Part shown: positions 7,299 to 15,732 of the stretch, one piece after another
How positions within the stretch are numbered: position 1 is the first letter of the stretch
Layout: every line of letters begins with the position of its first letter
Assembly: GCF_026167545.1 (NCBI RefSeq)
Contig: NZ_CP110678.1
Location: 2,779,501 to 2,843,500, forward strand
Source: Sphingomonas sp. S1-29
GTDB taxonomy: Bacteria; Pseudomonadota; Alphaproteobacteria; Sphingomonadales; Sphingomonadaceae
Length of the DNA: 64,000 nucleotides
Reading direction: 5' to 3'
Program-made: the position numbers and the translations under genes
Notes under the pieces: generated by a model
What the model was told of the DNA's origin: nothing
The model's database searches: none
Seen by the model: only the letters and a program-made list of their open reading frames with translations

Positions 7299-8225
7299 AT
7301 GTTCGCGTATCGCGTTTCGGGATTGAGCGTATCGAGCGACCTGGCGCTGCCGGGGCTGATCGCCGGCGACCCCGGCGAGCCCGCCGACATCGTGATCCGC
7401 GAAGGCGACGTGCCGGCCGCGCTTCCGGGTAGCATCGCCGCGGGGCCGAATTGGCAGATGGCCGACGAGCGGTTCCTGCTCGCGGTGCCGGGGATCGTCC
7501 GCATGGCGATCAGCGCGCGGCGCGAGATACGCTATGCGCTCGACGGCGGCGATGCGCGAGATGCCGCGCCCTTCGTCGGCGGTACCGGTTTCGGCATTCT
7601 GCTGCACCAGCGGGGGCGGATCGTGCTCCATGCCAGCGCTGTCCGCGTCGGCGATGGTGCGGCGTTGTTCTGCGGGCCGTCGGGGGCGGGCAAGTCGACG
7701 CTGGCGGCGGGGCTGGTGGGGGCGGGTCATGCGCTGCTCGCCGATGATTTCTGCGCGATCACGATCGATCCCGATCGCGGCGCGATGGTCCATCCCGACG
7801 GGCGCCAGTTAAAACTATGGGACAATGCGATCGCCAGCCTGTCGCTGGAGGCGCAGCGCGCCGATCCGGTGCGCGCCAAATTGCGCAAATTCCATGTCGA
7901 GCCGCACGCCGCGGTCACTGCGCCGCTGCCGGTGCGCGCGGTGTATGTGCTGCGCGAGGCGCGGCCGCCGCAGCTTGCCGGCATCGTCCAGCCCAACATC
8001 GTCGATGGCGCGATGCTGGTGCGCCGCAACGCCTATCGGCCCAGCCTGGTCGAGCGGATGCGCCAGCAGGACCTGTATTTCCGCGCCGCCGCGCTGCTCG
8101 CGGGCGCGCGGCCGGGCGGCGTCTTCACGCTGACGCGGCGGATGGATTTCGCCGATTTCACCGACGTTCTCGATAGCCTGAAGGCGCATTGGCGGACGAT
8201 CTGCCTGGCCGGGTCCGCCGGGTGA
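7299..8225 (+). CDS. HprK-like serine kinase of RiPP/lasso cluster
   Basis: This is a 308-residue protein. HASAV at 111-115, the P-loop GPSGAGKS at 126-133 and LLADD at 147-150 match the HPr kinase/phosphorylase fold. It lacks the N-terminal HprK domain and has a distinct, degenerate N-terminal half. In lasso clusters of the paeninodin type, homologues (PadeK) phosphorylate the C-terminal Ser of the peptide. The candidate precursor here ends in Ser, which fits. It starts the first plus-strand sub-operon and shares a GTGA overlap with the sulfotransferase gene. A G-rich ribosome-binding stretch precedes ATG 7299. Confidence 0.85.
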   Translation: MFAYRVSGLSVSSDLALPGLIAGDPGEPADIVIREGDVPAALPGSIAAGPNWQMADERFLLAVPGIVRMAISARREIRYALDGGDARDAAPFVGGTGFGILLHQRGRIVLHASAVRVGDGAALFCGPSGAGKSTLAAGLVGAGHALLADDFCAITIDPDRGAMVHPDGRQLKLWDNAIASLSLEAQRADPVRAKLRKFHVEPHAAVTAPLPVRAVYVLREARPPQLAGIVQPNIVDGAMLVRRNAYRPSLVERMRQQDLYFRAAALLAGARPGGVFTLTRRMDFADFTDVLDSLKAHWRTICLAGSAG

Positions 8226-9121
8226 AACGGACGATCTGGCTCGCGTCGTACCCCAAATCGGGCAACACCTGGTTTCGGATGCTCATCGCCAATCTGGGGC
8301 GATCCGAGCCCGCCGACATCAATGCGCTGCCGTCGCGCGGCGGGATCGCGAGCGGGCGCGCGATGTTCGATTCGGCGATGCTGTTTCCCTCCGCGTTGCT
8401 GACGCACGAGGAGTGCGACCGAATGCGACCGATGGTCTATCGCTCGGAGGCGATGCATGCCTGGCGCGATCCCGATGAGGAGGACGCGGGCGAGGGCATC
8501 GGCGGGGTGCATTTCGTCAAGACGCATGACGGCTGGACCATCGGCGACGACGGCGTGCCGTTGCTGGGGGGCACGGCGGCGGCGGCGGGCGCGATCCTGA
8601 TCGTTCGTGATCCGCGCGCGGTCGCCGCGTCGCTGGCGCATCACGAAGCGCGATCGATCGACGATACGATCGGCTTCATGGGCAGTAGCACCTCGGCATT
8701 TTGCGGGCGCGATGATCGGCTCCACCGCCAATTGCGCCAGCGCTTGCTGGGGTGGAGCGCCTTTCATGCCAGCTGGCTCGATCAGGCCGAATTGCCCGTC
8801 CACTGCGTCCGCTATGAGGACATGCACGCCGATCCCGCTGCAGGGCTTGCCGCCGCGCTCGACTTTGCCGGGGTCGCCGCCGATCGCGAAGCGATCGCCC
8901 GCGCGGTCGAATTCGCGCGGTTCGACGCGCTGACCGCGCAGGAGCGCGAAAAGGGGTTTCGCGAGGCGCCGCCGTCGCGGGTCGATCGCGCCTTCTTCCG
9001 GCGCGGGCGTGCCGATGGCTGGCGCGACGAGCTCAGCGCGGGCCAGCAGCAAGCGATCGAGCGCGATCATCACGCGATGATGCAGCGGCTGGGCTATCGC
9101 GCCGACCCGCCTCCCGCATGA
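8222..9121 (+). CDS. Sulfotransferase domain protein (PAPS-dependent)
   Basis: The GTG start at 8222 overlaps the kinase stop, giving 299 residues. YPKSGNTW near residues 10-17 is the 5'-phosphosulfate-binding loop, FVKTHD at 98-103 supplies the likely catalytic His, and RDPRAVAAS at 129-137 is the 3'-phosphate site. These residues support an active PAPS-dependent enzyme. The substrate is unknown. Cotranscription with the kinase and B2 genes makes the peptide (Tyr, Ser or Thr of the tail) a reasonable candidate. The ATG of the next gene overlaps its stop. Confidence 0.85.
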   Translation: MKRTIWLASYPKSGNTWFRMLIANLGRSEPADINALPSRGGIASGRAMFDSAMLFPSALLTHEECDRMRPMVYRSEAMHAWRDPDEEDAGEGIGGVHFVKTHDGWTIGDDGVPLLGGTAAAAGAILIVRDPRAVAASLAHHEARSIDDTIGFMGSSTSAFCGRDDRLHRQLRQRLLGWSAFHASWLDQAELPVHCVRYEDMHADPAAGLAAALDFAGVAADREAIARAVEFARFDALTAQEREKGFREAPPSRVDRAFFRRGRADGWRDELSAGQQQAIERDHHAMMQRLGYRADPPPA

Positions 9122-9600
9122 CCAGCGCCCGGCTGTGGACCGCGTTGCGGATGGGGCCGCGCAACCAGCTGCTCGCGCTCGAAGCGGTAGCGGCGCTCAC
9201 CACGGCGCGGGTGGCGCTCGCCCGTCGCTCCTTTGCCGAGGTCACCGCCGCCACGGGGCAATTGGTCGCGCCCGACGATCCGCGCGCGGTGCAGCCACCG
9301 CCGCCCGAAGCGCAGCGAATCGTGATCCGCCAAGTGCGCTGGGCGATCGCGGCGACCGCGGCGCATCTGCCGTTCCGCGCCAAATGCCTGCAACAGGCGC
9401 TCGCGGCGCGCGCGATGCTCGATCGGCGCGGGATCGCCAGCGTGATCCATTTCGGGACGATGCGGGTGGGCGAGGCGCTGGGCGAGGGGCATGTCTGGCT
9501 CGATGCCGGCGGGATCGGGGTCACCGGCTTTCCGGTCGACCCGGCGCTCACCGAAATCGGCTGCCTGGTCGGCGGGGATCAGGCGCCGGCGCGAAGCTGA
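9118..9600 (+). CDS. Lasso peptide biosynthesis B2 protein (transglutaminase-like leader peptidase)
   Basis: This 160-residue protein has the Cys-His-Asp triad of the McjB C-terminal domain family: Cys90 in KCLQQALAARAML, His125 and Asp129 in GHVWLDAGG. B2 proteins cleave the leader peptide of lasso precursors after B1 presents it. The gene is overlapped with the sulfotransferase gene and converges on the hydroxylase gene with a 22-bp overlap. Together with the PqqD-like gene at 11426 it makes a split B1/B2 system. Confidence 0.9.
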   Translation: MTSARLWTALRMGPRNQLLALEAVAALTTARVALARRSFAEVTAATGQLVAPDDPRAVQPPPPEAQRIVIRQVRWAIAATAAHLPFRAKCLQQALAARAMLDRRGIASVIHFGTMRVGEALGEGHVWLDAGGIGVTGFPVDPALTEIGCLVGGDQAPARS

Positions 9601-10145
9601 TCGCGCAGCCAGTCGTTCACTTCGCAATCGATCACCAGGTGGACGCGATCGGTGTCGCCGGCGTTCACCACGCTGTGGGGGTCGGCGAGCCGCAGATACC
9701 AGGCGCTGCCTTCGGGCATCACCACGCGGATGCCGTTCAGCCGGAAATCGACCGCGTCGTTGGTCGTGATCGGCACGTGGATCCGCGCCATTCCCTGCGC
9801 CGCGTCGAGATCATGGTCGCGATGCTCCTTGATCACCGACCCCGCCGATAGCCGCATCAGCCGCACCGTCTGCAACGGGCAGGCGAACGCCGCGAGCACG
9901 TCGCGCAGATAAGGGGTGGCGGCCAATAGCGGGCCGTCCTCGAACGCGGTCGCGGCCGGATCGGCGTAGATCATCATCACCGGATGCGTCGCGCCTTTCA
10001 CGATGCGCAGCGGCAGCACGTCCCAGTCGCCGCGGTAATTCTGCCGCACCATATGCGCGGTCCAGGCGCTGGTGTGCAGCCGGTCGAGATCGGCGCGCAG
10101 CCGGGCGACATCGAACGCGAGCGGAAGACGGATGACAGGCGGCAT
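9579..10145 (-). CDS. Aspartyl/asparaginyl beta-hydroxylase family protein
   Basis: This 188-residue protein has H108-x-D110 (KEHRDHD), a distal His157 (DPHSVVNAGDTDR) and Arg167 before HLVID. These are the iron and 2-oxoglutarate ligands expected of the PF05118 family. It is the only minus-strand enzyme among the plus-strand biosynthetic genes and overlaps the end of the B2 gene. Its start lies only 47 bp from the next divergent gene, so the promoters must be compact. The likely substrate is the precursor's Asp, but small molecules are possible. Confidence 0.82.
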   Translation of the reverse strand: MPPVIRLPLAFDVARLRADLDRLHTSAWTAHMVRQNYRGDWDVLPLRIVKGATHPVMMIYADPAATAFEDGPLLAATPYLRDVLAAFACPLQTVRLMRLSAGSVIKEHRDHDLDAAQGMARIHVPITTNDAVDFRLNGIRVVMPEGSAWYLRLADPHSVVNAGDTDRVHLVIDCEVNDWLRDQLRAGA

Positions 10146-10192
10146 GGCGAATGCAAAGCTATGCGTTGCAACGCTTTGGGGGAAGCCGAGGA

Positions 10193-11389
10193 ATGTCGCA
10201 CGCCGACCCACCGATCGATCGCCTGCGCCAGGCCGTCCTCGACAGCGCCGCGCTGCAAGCGCGGTTGGTGGCGATCGACGATCGCGACGCGTTCGTCGCG
10301 GCGCTCGCCGAGATCGCGGGGTCGCTTGGGATCGCGCTCGACCATGATGCCGCGGTCGACTCGGTGCGGCCCGATCCGGTCGGGCTCGCGCGGTTCGCGC
10401 CTGCACGCTTCACCCAGATCGCGTGGCCCGTGGGCGACTGGCTACCCACCGCGATCGTCCCCGGGCCCGAGGGGGCGGGCGTCGAATGGCTGCATTTCGG
10501 CGACTCACCGCTGACCGCACCATTTTTCGAAGACTCGCTGCGCGCCGCGCGCCGGCGTCCGTTCAACCGCTGGCTTCGCGTGCGCACGCCGCTGGTCGCG
10601 CTCGCCGATGGCGCGCCGGGTGGTGCGTTGGCCCCGCCGAGCGGCCTGGTCTTCCATCTGTCGCGCTGCGGATCGACGCTGGTGGCGCAGATGCTCGCCG
10701 CCTCGCCGCGGCATGTGGTGGTGTCCGAAGCGCCGCCGTTCGATGCGCTGGTGCAATTGCTCGAACGCCAGCCCGCTATCCCCTTGGCGCAGCGCGTCCT
10801 GCTCGTGCGGGCGATGGCGGCGGCGCTGGGGCGCGACCGTTTCGGCAATCGGCGGCATTATTTCCTCAAGGTCGACAGCTGGCACACGCTGGCGCTGCCG
10901 CTTTTGCGCCACGCCTTTCCCGATACGCCATGGGTGTTCCTCTATCGCGACCCGGTCGAAATCCTCGTCTCGCATCAGCGGATGCCGGGGTCGCAGATGG
11001 TGCCGGGGATGATGGGCGACCTGTTCGGGATGCCCGACGGCCATCTGCTCGGTATCACCGTCTATACCGCGCGCGTGCTCGCGCGGATCTGCGACGCGGT
11101 GCTCGCGCATCATGCGCTGGGTGGCGGCGCGCTGATCGGCTATCGCGACCTGCCCGAAGCGGTGGCCACGCGCATCCTCCCGCATTTCGGCGTGGCGCTC
11201 GATCCCGACGAGCAGGCGGCGATGGCGGCGGCGGCACTGCGCGACGCCAAATCGCCCAAGGCGCGCTTCGCGAACGACGCCGCGGCCAAGCAGCGCGAAG
11301 CAAGCCCCGCGATCCGTTCGGCGGCGGCGAAGTATCTGGATAATAGGATCGCCGATCTCGACCGCCTTCGTCTTGAGGCGGGCGGGTAG
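10193..11389 (+). CDS. Sulfotransferase family protein with N-terminal Nif11-like domain
   Basis: ATG 10193 follows a GAGGA-like site and gives 398 residues. Residues about 11-58 (AVLDSAALQARLVAIDDRD to GIALDHDAAVDSV) resemble the Nif11 helical domain, which serves as a leader in some RiPP precursors. A middle region with WLHFGDSPL follows. The sulfotransferase part begins with a P-loop-like FHLSRCGSTLVAQM near 154-168 and has FLYRDPVEILVSH. It is unlike the sulfotransferase at 8222 in length and motif spelling. The next gene is PqqD-like, 36 bp downstream. The Nif11 assignment is by eye and would need a profile search. Confidence 0.7.
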   Translation: MSHADPPIDRLRQAVLDSAALQARLVAIDDRDAFVAALAEIAGSLGIALDHDAAVDSVRPDPVGLARFAPARFTQIAWPVGDWLPTAIVPGPEGAGVEWLHFGDSPLTAPFFEDSLRAARRRPFNRWLRVRTPLVALADGAPGGALAPPSGLVFHLSRCGSTLVAQMLAASPRHVVVSEAPPFDALVQLLERQPAIPLAQRVLLVRAMAAALGRDRFGNRRHYFLKVDSWHTLALPLLRHAFPDTPWVFLYRDPVEILVSHQRMPGSQMVPGMMGDLFGMPDGHLLGITVYTARVLARICDAVLAHHALGGGALIGYRDLPEAVATRILPHFGVALDPDEQAAMAAAALRDAKSPKARFANDAAAKQREASPAIRSAAAKYLDNRIADLDRLRLEAGG

Positions 11390-11425
11390 TCGCCCTAAGG
11401 TTGCGCGAGGGGCGGGGACTCGAGC

Positions 11426-11695
11426 ATGATCGTGCACAAGCAGGATGGCTGGCTGGCGGCGCGGGTAGGTTCCGAATTATTGATGATGAGCGTCGAACGC
11501 GGGCTGTATCTGGGGCTGAGCGAAGTCGGCGCGCGAATCTGGGAGTTGCTCGACGACTGTCCCGACAGCATCGCGATCTGCGATCGGCTCGAAGCCGAAT
11601 TCGTCGTGACGTCCGAAACCTGCGCCGCCGAAGTGGCGCAGTTCCTCAACCAGCTTGCGGCGCAAGGCGTCGTGCGACGCGAACCGCCGGGCTGA
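11426..11695 (+). CDS. PqqD-family protein (lasso B1, RiPP recognition element)
   Basis: This 89-residue protein has the PqqD/RRE layout: three beta strands (WLAARVGSELLMMSVERGLYLGLSEVGARIWELL) followed by helices. RRE proteins bind the leader peptide and deliver it to the B2 protease and the cyclase. It lies 36 bp after the Nif11-sulfotransferase gene and 15 bp before the cyclase gene in the same operon. It is separate from the B2 gene, as in many proteobacterial and Firmicutes lasso clusters. Confidence 0.9.
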   Translation: MIVHKQDGWLAARVGSELLMMSVERGLYLGLSEVGARIWELLDDCPDSIAICDRLEAEFVVTSETCAAEVAQFLNQLAAQGVVRREPPG

Positions 11696-11710
11696 CGCGT
11701 TGGCGCTGCA

Positions 11711-13615
11711 GTGAGTGCCATCTGCGGCATCGTCCGCTTCGATGGAGCCCCCGTCGATACCGCGGCGGTCGAGCGGATGGCCGCGGCGCTGGCGCATCGC
11801 GGCCCCGATGGGCGCGAGACGCTGGCGCTCGATTCGATCGGGCTCGGCCATTGCCTGATGCAGGTGAATGTCGAGGATCGGTATGAGGCGCAGCCGCTGC
11901 GCGACCCATCGACCGGCGTATTGCTCGTCGCCGATATCCGGCTCGACAATCGCGAGGCGGTCGCCGCCGCGGTCGGGCTCGCGCCCGACGCGTTGCCGAC
12001 GCTGCCCGATAGCGCGCTATTGCTCGCCGCGTATCTGCATTGGGGCGAGGAGTGCGTCGATCACCTGATCGGCGATTATGCCTTCGTCATCTGGGACCGG
12101 CGCCGCGCCGCGCTGCTGATGGTGCGCGATCCGATGGGGCAGCGCGGGCTGTTTTTTCATTTGGCTGTCGACTGCCTGGTCTTCGCGAGCGAGGTGAAAG
12201 CGTTGTGGTGCGTCGACGGCGTCCCCCGCCGGTTGAGCGAGGTCGGCATTGGCCGGCGGTTGCTGTTCCCGATCGACCCTGCGCCCTGGGCGACGCTGTA
12301 CGAGGGGATCGAGGCGCTTCCCGGGGGCACCGCGATGACGCTCGCGGCCGACGGCGATCGGTCGGCGCGCAGCTATTGGCAACCGCACGCCGACCCGGCC
12401 CACCTCGATCGCGACGACGCCTATTATCTGCGCACCTATCGCGCGCTGATCGAGGAGGCGATCGGCTGTCGCGTCCGCCGGTTGATCGCGTCGCCCGGGC
12501 TGCTCTTCAGCGGCGGGTTCGACAGCGGCACGATCGCCGCGGTGGCGGGGCCGATCGCCGCGGCGCGCGGGCGAAGGCTGGTTGCCGCCGCAGCGCTTGC
12601 GTCCGAGGGGGTGGATATACGGGTGCGCGACGCGCGCGATGCGGTGGAAGCGTTCGCCGACCGTGCCGAACTCGATATCCTGGCCTATCACCGCGGCGAA
12701 GACAGCATCTTCGACGCGCTCGAGGCCAATTTCGCCGCGACCGACAACGCTACGGGCGCCGATGTCCGGCACAAGCTATTCGCGCGGGTCGCGGCGCGCG
12801 GCGTGCGGCTGGTGATGGACGGGCATGGCGGCGACTACACCGTCAATTCGCGCGCGCCCTGGATGCTCGGTCGTATCCTGCGCCGCGGCGAGCTGCGGCG
12901 CTTCGCTCGCGAATGCCGCGCGCGCCGGCGCGCGACCGGACGGACGCTCGCGCAAATACTGCGCCACGATATTGCGCCCGCGCTGCTCCCTCTGCGGCTG
13001 ATCGCGTGGCAGCAGGCATGGCGGCGCGGGGGCCGGTCTGTCCTGCGCGACCGGGCGGTCGCGCGCGGGTTCGCGCAGCGGCTGTTCGACGCGGGCGCGA
13101 TCGACCCCGCGCGGCTGCGCCAAGCGATCCCAGTCGCGCATCGCTGGCGCGCGCGGGCGGTGCATCTGTTGCGGCGCGTGTCGCACGCGCCGCCTTATCC
13201 GGCGGTGCAGGCTGCGGCGCTTGGGCTCGATCTCACGCGCCCGTTCCACGATCGCCGCGTCGTCGAATTCGGGCTGGCGATCCCCGAGCGGCTGCAGTTT
13301 CGCGACGGGCTCGAACGCCCGCTGGCGCGTGCGGCCTTCGCCGATCGGCTGCCGCGACGACTGCTGAAAAACGGCCCGGGCAACGACGCGCAGGAACCCG
13401 AATTGTTCGAAATGACCGCGGCGCGCGCGCCTGCGGCGCTGGCGCTGCTGAAGCAAGATGTCGAACTGCAGCGCTATGTGGACTTCGACCAGCTCGAGTC
13501 GATGATCGCCAATGCAGACGGTCGCCGCCCCGCCGATCGCCGCCGGTTGCACGTCGCGATGCACGCGATCGTCACCGCGCGTTTCATCGCCTGGTTCGAC
13601 CGCGCCAATCGCTGA
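11711..13615 (+). CDS. Asparagine-synthetase-like lasso cyclase (macrolactam synthetase)
   Basis: This 634-residue protein starts at GTG 11711. It has an N-terminal glutamine-amidotransferase-like domain (Cys5 in SAICGIVRF, AHRGPDG at 28-34) and a C-terminal ATP-pyrophosphatase domain with SGGFDSG at 267-273. In lasso systems the C protein adenylates an Asp or Glu side chain and closes the ring onto the N-terminus. It differs from the AsnB at 22787 by its start, DGHGGDY motif and C-terminal half. Context (B1, B2, kinase) supports lasso cyclase rather than free Asn synthesis. Confidence 0.88.
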   Translation: MSAICGIVRFDGAPVDTAAVERMAAALAHRGPDGRETLALDSIGLGHCLMQVNVEDRYEAQPLRDPSTGVLLVADIRLDNREAVAAAVGLAPDALPTLPDSALLLAAYLHWGEECVDHLIGDYAFVIWDRRRAALLMVRDPMGQRGLFFHLAVDCLVFASEVKALWCVDGVPRRLSEVGIGRRLLFPIDPAPWATLYEGIEALPGGTAMTLAADGDRSARSYWQPHADPAHLDRDDAYYLRTYRALIEEAIGCRVRRLIASPGLLFSGGFDSGTIAAVAGPIAAARGRRLVAAAALASEGVDIRVRDARDAVEAFADRAELDILAYHRGEDSIFDALEANFAATDNATGADVRHKLFARVAARGVRLVMDGHGGDYTVNSRAPWMLGRILRRGELRRFARECRARRRATGRTLAQILRHDIAPALLPLRLIAWQQAWRRGGRSVLRDRAVARGFAQRLFDAGAIDPARLRQAIPVAHRWRARAVHLLRRVSHAPPYPAVQAAALGLDLTRPFHDRRVVEFGLAIPERLQFRDGLERPLARAAFADRLPRRLLKNGPGNDAQEPELFEMTAARAPAALALLKQDVELQRYVDFDQLESMIANADGRRPADRRRLHVAMHAIVTARFIAWFDRANR

Positions 13616-13633
13616 CCGGTCCGGATTCGCGCA

Positions 13634-13798
13634 TCAGGAGCCGTATTGATAGCCGCCGGTCGAGGTGCCGTCGGTGGCAAGCGCCACCCCCGCGCCCGAT
13701 TGGGCGATGTCGGAGACGATGACCGTGGGGGTGGACCAGAGGCGCCGGCCATCGTTCAAGGCCTCGACGGGGGCCGGCTTCGCCCGATCATCGGTCAT
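13634..13798 (-). CDS. Candidate lasso peptide precursor
   Basis: ATG 13798 has GAGGG at 13803-13807 (4-nt spacer) and gives 54 residues. The leader contains LWSTPTVIVSD, a plausible version of the YxxPxLxxxG B1-recognition motif. The tail region AGVALATDGTSTGGYQYGS has an Asp for ring closure. The possible cores are A35-D42 (8-residue ring, leader ending Ser-Gly), G34-D42 (9) or G36-D42 (7), using residue numbers from ATG. Ser at -2 in the first reading resembles the usual Thr. The C-terminal Ser fits the HprK-like kinase, and the two Tyr could act as steric locks or be sulfated. The gene is convergent with the cyclase gene, 18 bp away. GTG starts at 13825 and 13819 are alternatives. A -10-like TAGAAT lies on the minus strand at 13849-13854. 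Its identity is inferred, not proven. Confidence 0.62.
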   Translation of the reverse strand: MTDDRAKPAPVEALNDGRRLWSTPTVIVSDIAQSGAGVALATDGTSTGGYQYGS

Positions 13799-13802
13799 CT
13801 TG

Positions 13803-13807
13803 CCCTC
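13803..13807 (-). promoter_or_regulatory. Ribosome binding site of the candidate precursor gene
   Basis: On the minus strand GAGGG is followed by a CAAG spacer and ATG. This site favours the ATG at 13798 over the upstream GTG codons. Confidence 0.5.
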
Positions 13808-14067
13808 GTCGTGCGTCACCGCCACAGCTCCCTTCCGCGCTTGGGATCATTCTATGCTTGGGCGATATTGCACATCATGACGACGCAATGCAATCGAACA
13901 CGCAATCGGCGCCGAAACCGACGCAACCCCTATTGCACCCGACAGTACTGCCAAGCGAACTGGCAGAGGACTCTATTTTGATATTGAAATCATTTCGGTA
14001 TGCCATAGACTGGTGTCGTGAACAGTTCGACCAAGAACATCGGTTCACCTAGGTGGGGGCGCCAGAT

Positions 14068-14577
14068 ATGTCGGAACCGTTTCTAGGCGAGGTGAAGCTG
14101 TTCGGCTTCGGATTCGTTCCGCGGGGCTATATTGCGTGCAACGGGCAGCTTCTGCCGATCGCACAATATAACGCGCTGTTTTCGCTGCTTGGCGTGATGT
14201 ATGGCGGCGATGGTCGCATCACGTTCAAGCTGCCCGATTTGCGATCGAGCGTCCCGATGGGATTTGCATCGACTGTACCGCAAGGTAGCACCGGCGGCGA
14301 CGAGATGGTTTCGCTGACCGTCCAGACGCTGCCCGCGCATACCCATGCGATGGCCGCGATCGATGGCCCGGCGACCCGGCGTACGGCGGCCAATAACTAT
14401 TTCGGCAGCGATACCTCGACCGTCGTCGATTTCTTCGGACCCGCGCAGTCGCTGGTGCCGATGGATCCCGCGTCGCTGCAGTCGAGCGGTGGCGGCGCGC
14501 CGCATTCGAACATTCAACCCTCGCTCGCGATCAATTTCTGCATCGCCACCAACGGGGTTTATCCTTCGCGCAATTGA
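14068..14577 (+). CDS. Phage-tail-collar domain protein (MdpB-like), copy 1
   Basis: This 169-residue protein (start ATG 14068) is the first of three similar proteins. It contains FLGEVKLFGFGFVPRGYIACNGQLLPI, YGGDGR, KLPDLRSSVPMG, LPAHTHAM and a terminal ATNGVYPSRN. These are the tail-collar domain landmarks of the microcystin-dependent-protein family. No signal peptide is visible. Such proteins are widely spread in bacteria outside prophages, and their function is unclear. No other phage gene is present nearby. Confidence 0.85.
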   Translation: MSEPFLGEVKLFGFGFVPRGYIACNGQLLPIAQYNALFSLLGVMYGGDGRITFKLPDLRSSVPMGFASTVPQGSTGGDEMVSLTVQTLPAHTHAMAAIDGPATRRTAANNYFGSDTSTVVDFFGPAQSLVPMDPASLQSSGGGAPHSNIQPSLAINFCIATNGVYPSRN

Positions 14578-14611
14578 GCGCCGATCGACACAATCAGGGC
14601 AGGGGTTGGAT

Positions 14612-15157
14612 ATGAGCGACCAATTTGTTGGAGAGATCCGCCTGTTCGCGGGGACGTTCGCACCCGCCGGCTGGGTCCTGTGCGATGGTCGGTTGCTGAG
14701 CATCGCCGCCTACGATGTGCTCTACACCTTGCTGGGAACGGCCTATGGCGGCGACGGGGTGAATACCTTCGCGGTCCCCGATCTGCGCGGGCGCGTGCCG
14801 GTCAGCCAGGGCCAGGGGATCGGCCTGTCGAACTACATCCTAGGGGAAGCAATCGGCAGCCAGGAGGTGACGATCCTCCCGATCAACATGGCGCCGCACA
14901 CGCATTCGATGCTCGCCTCGACCGATGCCGCCACGCATATCGGGCCGGTCGATGGCGTCGCGGCGACGCCCACTGGCGGCGTGGTGAAGCCGACCCTCTA
15001 TGTCTCGCGCAACGGCACCAGCACGTTGGTCCCGTCGCCGATGGATACCGCGGCGATCGGCGCGCAAGGCGGGAACCAGCCGCACGACAATATGATGCCG
15101 TTCGTGGCGATCAACTACATCATCGCGACCTCCGGGGTTTACCCCAGCCGGAACTAG
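14612..15157 (+). CDS. Phage-tail-collar domain protein (MdpB-like), copy 2
   Basis: This 181-residue protein starts at ATG 14612. It follows the same plan as its neighbours: FVGEIRLFAGTFAPAGW, CDGRLLSIAAYDVLYTLLG, YGGDGVNTFAVPDLRGRVP, HTHSM and ATSGVYPSRN. The order of motifs is conserved while the middle (residues about 105-150) diverges. It lies 34 bp after copy 1 and 27 bp before copy 3, so the three are an operon that arose by duplication. Confidence 0.87.
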   Translation: MSDQFVGEIRLFAGTFAPAGWVLCDGRLLSIAAYDVLYTLLGTAYGGDGVNTFAVPDLRGRVPVSQGQGIGLSNYILGEAIGSQEVTILPINMAPHTHSMLASTDAATHIGPVDGVAATPTGGVVKPTLYVSRNGTSTLVPSPMDTAAIGAQGGNQPHDNMMPFVAINYIIATSGVYPSRN

Positions 15158-15184
15158 CCCGAAACCGTTAGCGGAGGCACGACT

Positions 15185-15724
15185 ATGCCCCAACCATTTG
15201 TAGGCGAAATCAAGATCTGCGGCTTCAGCTTTGCGCCACTCAATTACATGTTCTGCGCAGGACAATTGCTGCCGATCCGGCAATATACCGCGCTGTTCTC
15301 GATCCTGGGCACCAATTTTGGCGGCGACGGGGTTACCAACTTCGCCTTGCCCAATTTGCAGGCATCGGTGCCGATCGGGGCAGGGCAGGGGCCAGGGCTT
15401 ACCATGCGATCGATTGGCGAAGTCGGCGGCGAGCCCGCGGTGACGTTGACGACGGCCGAGATCCCCAGCCACACCCATCCGCTGTCGGGCGCGACGCTCA
15501 GCCCTCCCAATCCCGATCAGAATGTCGGTGCCCCTGCCGCCAACACGATGTTCGGCGTATCGGCGCCGGGCTTTGCCTATAGCGATGCCGCGGCGCCGTT
15601 GGCCAACATGTCGCCCGCGGCGATCGCAGCGGCGGGCGGCAGCCAGCCGCACGAAAATCGCCAGCCCTTTGTCGCGCTCAACTTTGTCATCGCGGTGCAA
15701 GGGATTTTCCCGGCGCGCAATTAG
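15185..15724 (+). CDS. Phage-tail-collar domain protein (MdpB-like), copy 3
   Basis: This 179-residue protein carries FVGEIKICGFSFAPLNYMFC, GQLLPIRQYTALFSILGTNFGGDG, NFALPNLQASVP, HTHPLSG and VQGIFPARN. The aromatic and Cys pattern is kept with respect to copies 1 and 2. The GNAT gene follows 8 bp downstream, implying one transcript. Confidence 0.87.
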   Translation: MPQPFVGEIKICGFSFAPLNYMFCAGQLLPIRQYTALFSILGTNFGGDGVTNFALPNLQASVPIGAGQGPGLTMRSIGEVGGEPAVTLTTAEIPSHTHPLSGATLSPPNPDQNVGAPAANTMFGVSAPGFAYSDAAAPLANMSPAAIAAAGGSQPHENRQPFVALNFVIAVQGIFPARN

Positions 15725-15732
15725 GGACCGCG

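Noticed and set aside
13858..14052. 64-codon plus-strand ORF as an alternative RiPP precursor
   Set aside because: It lacks a B1-type leader motif and an acidic ring-closing residue at the right distance; composition looks non-coding.
14068..15724. Prophage or phage-tail-like particle
   Set aside because: Only collar-domain proteins are present, without sheath, tube, baseplate, capsid or lysis genes.
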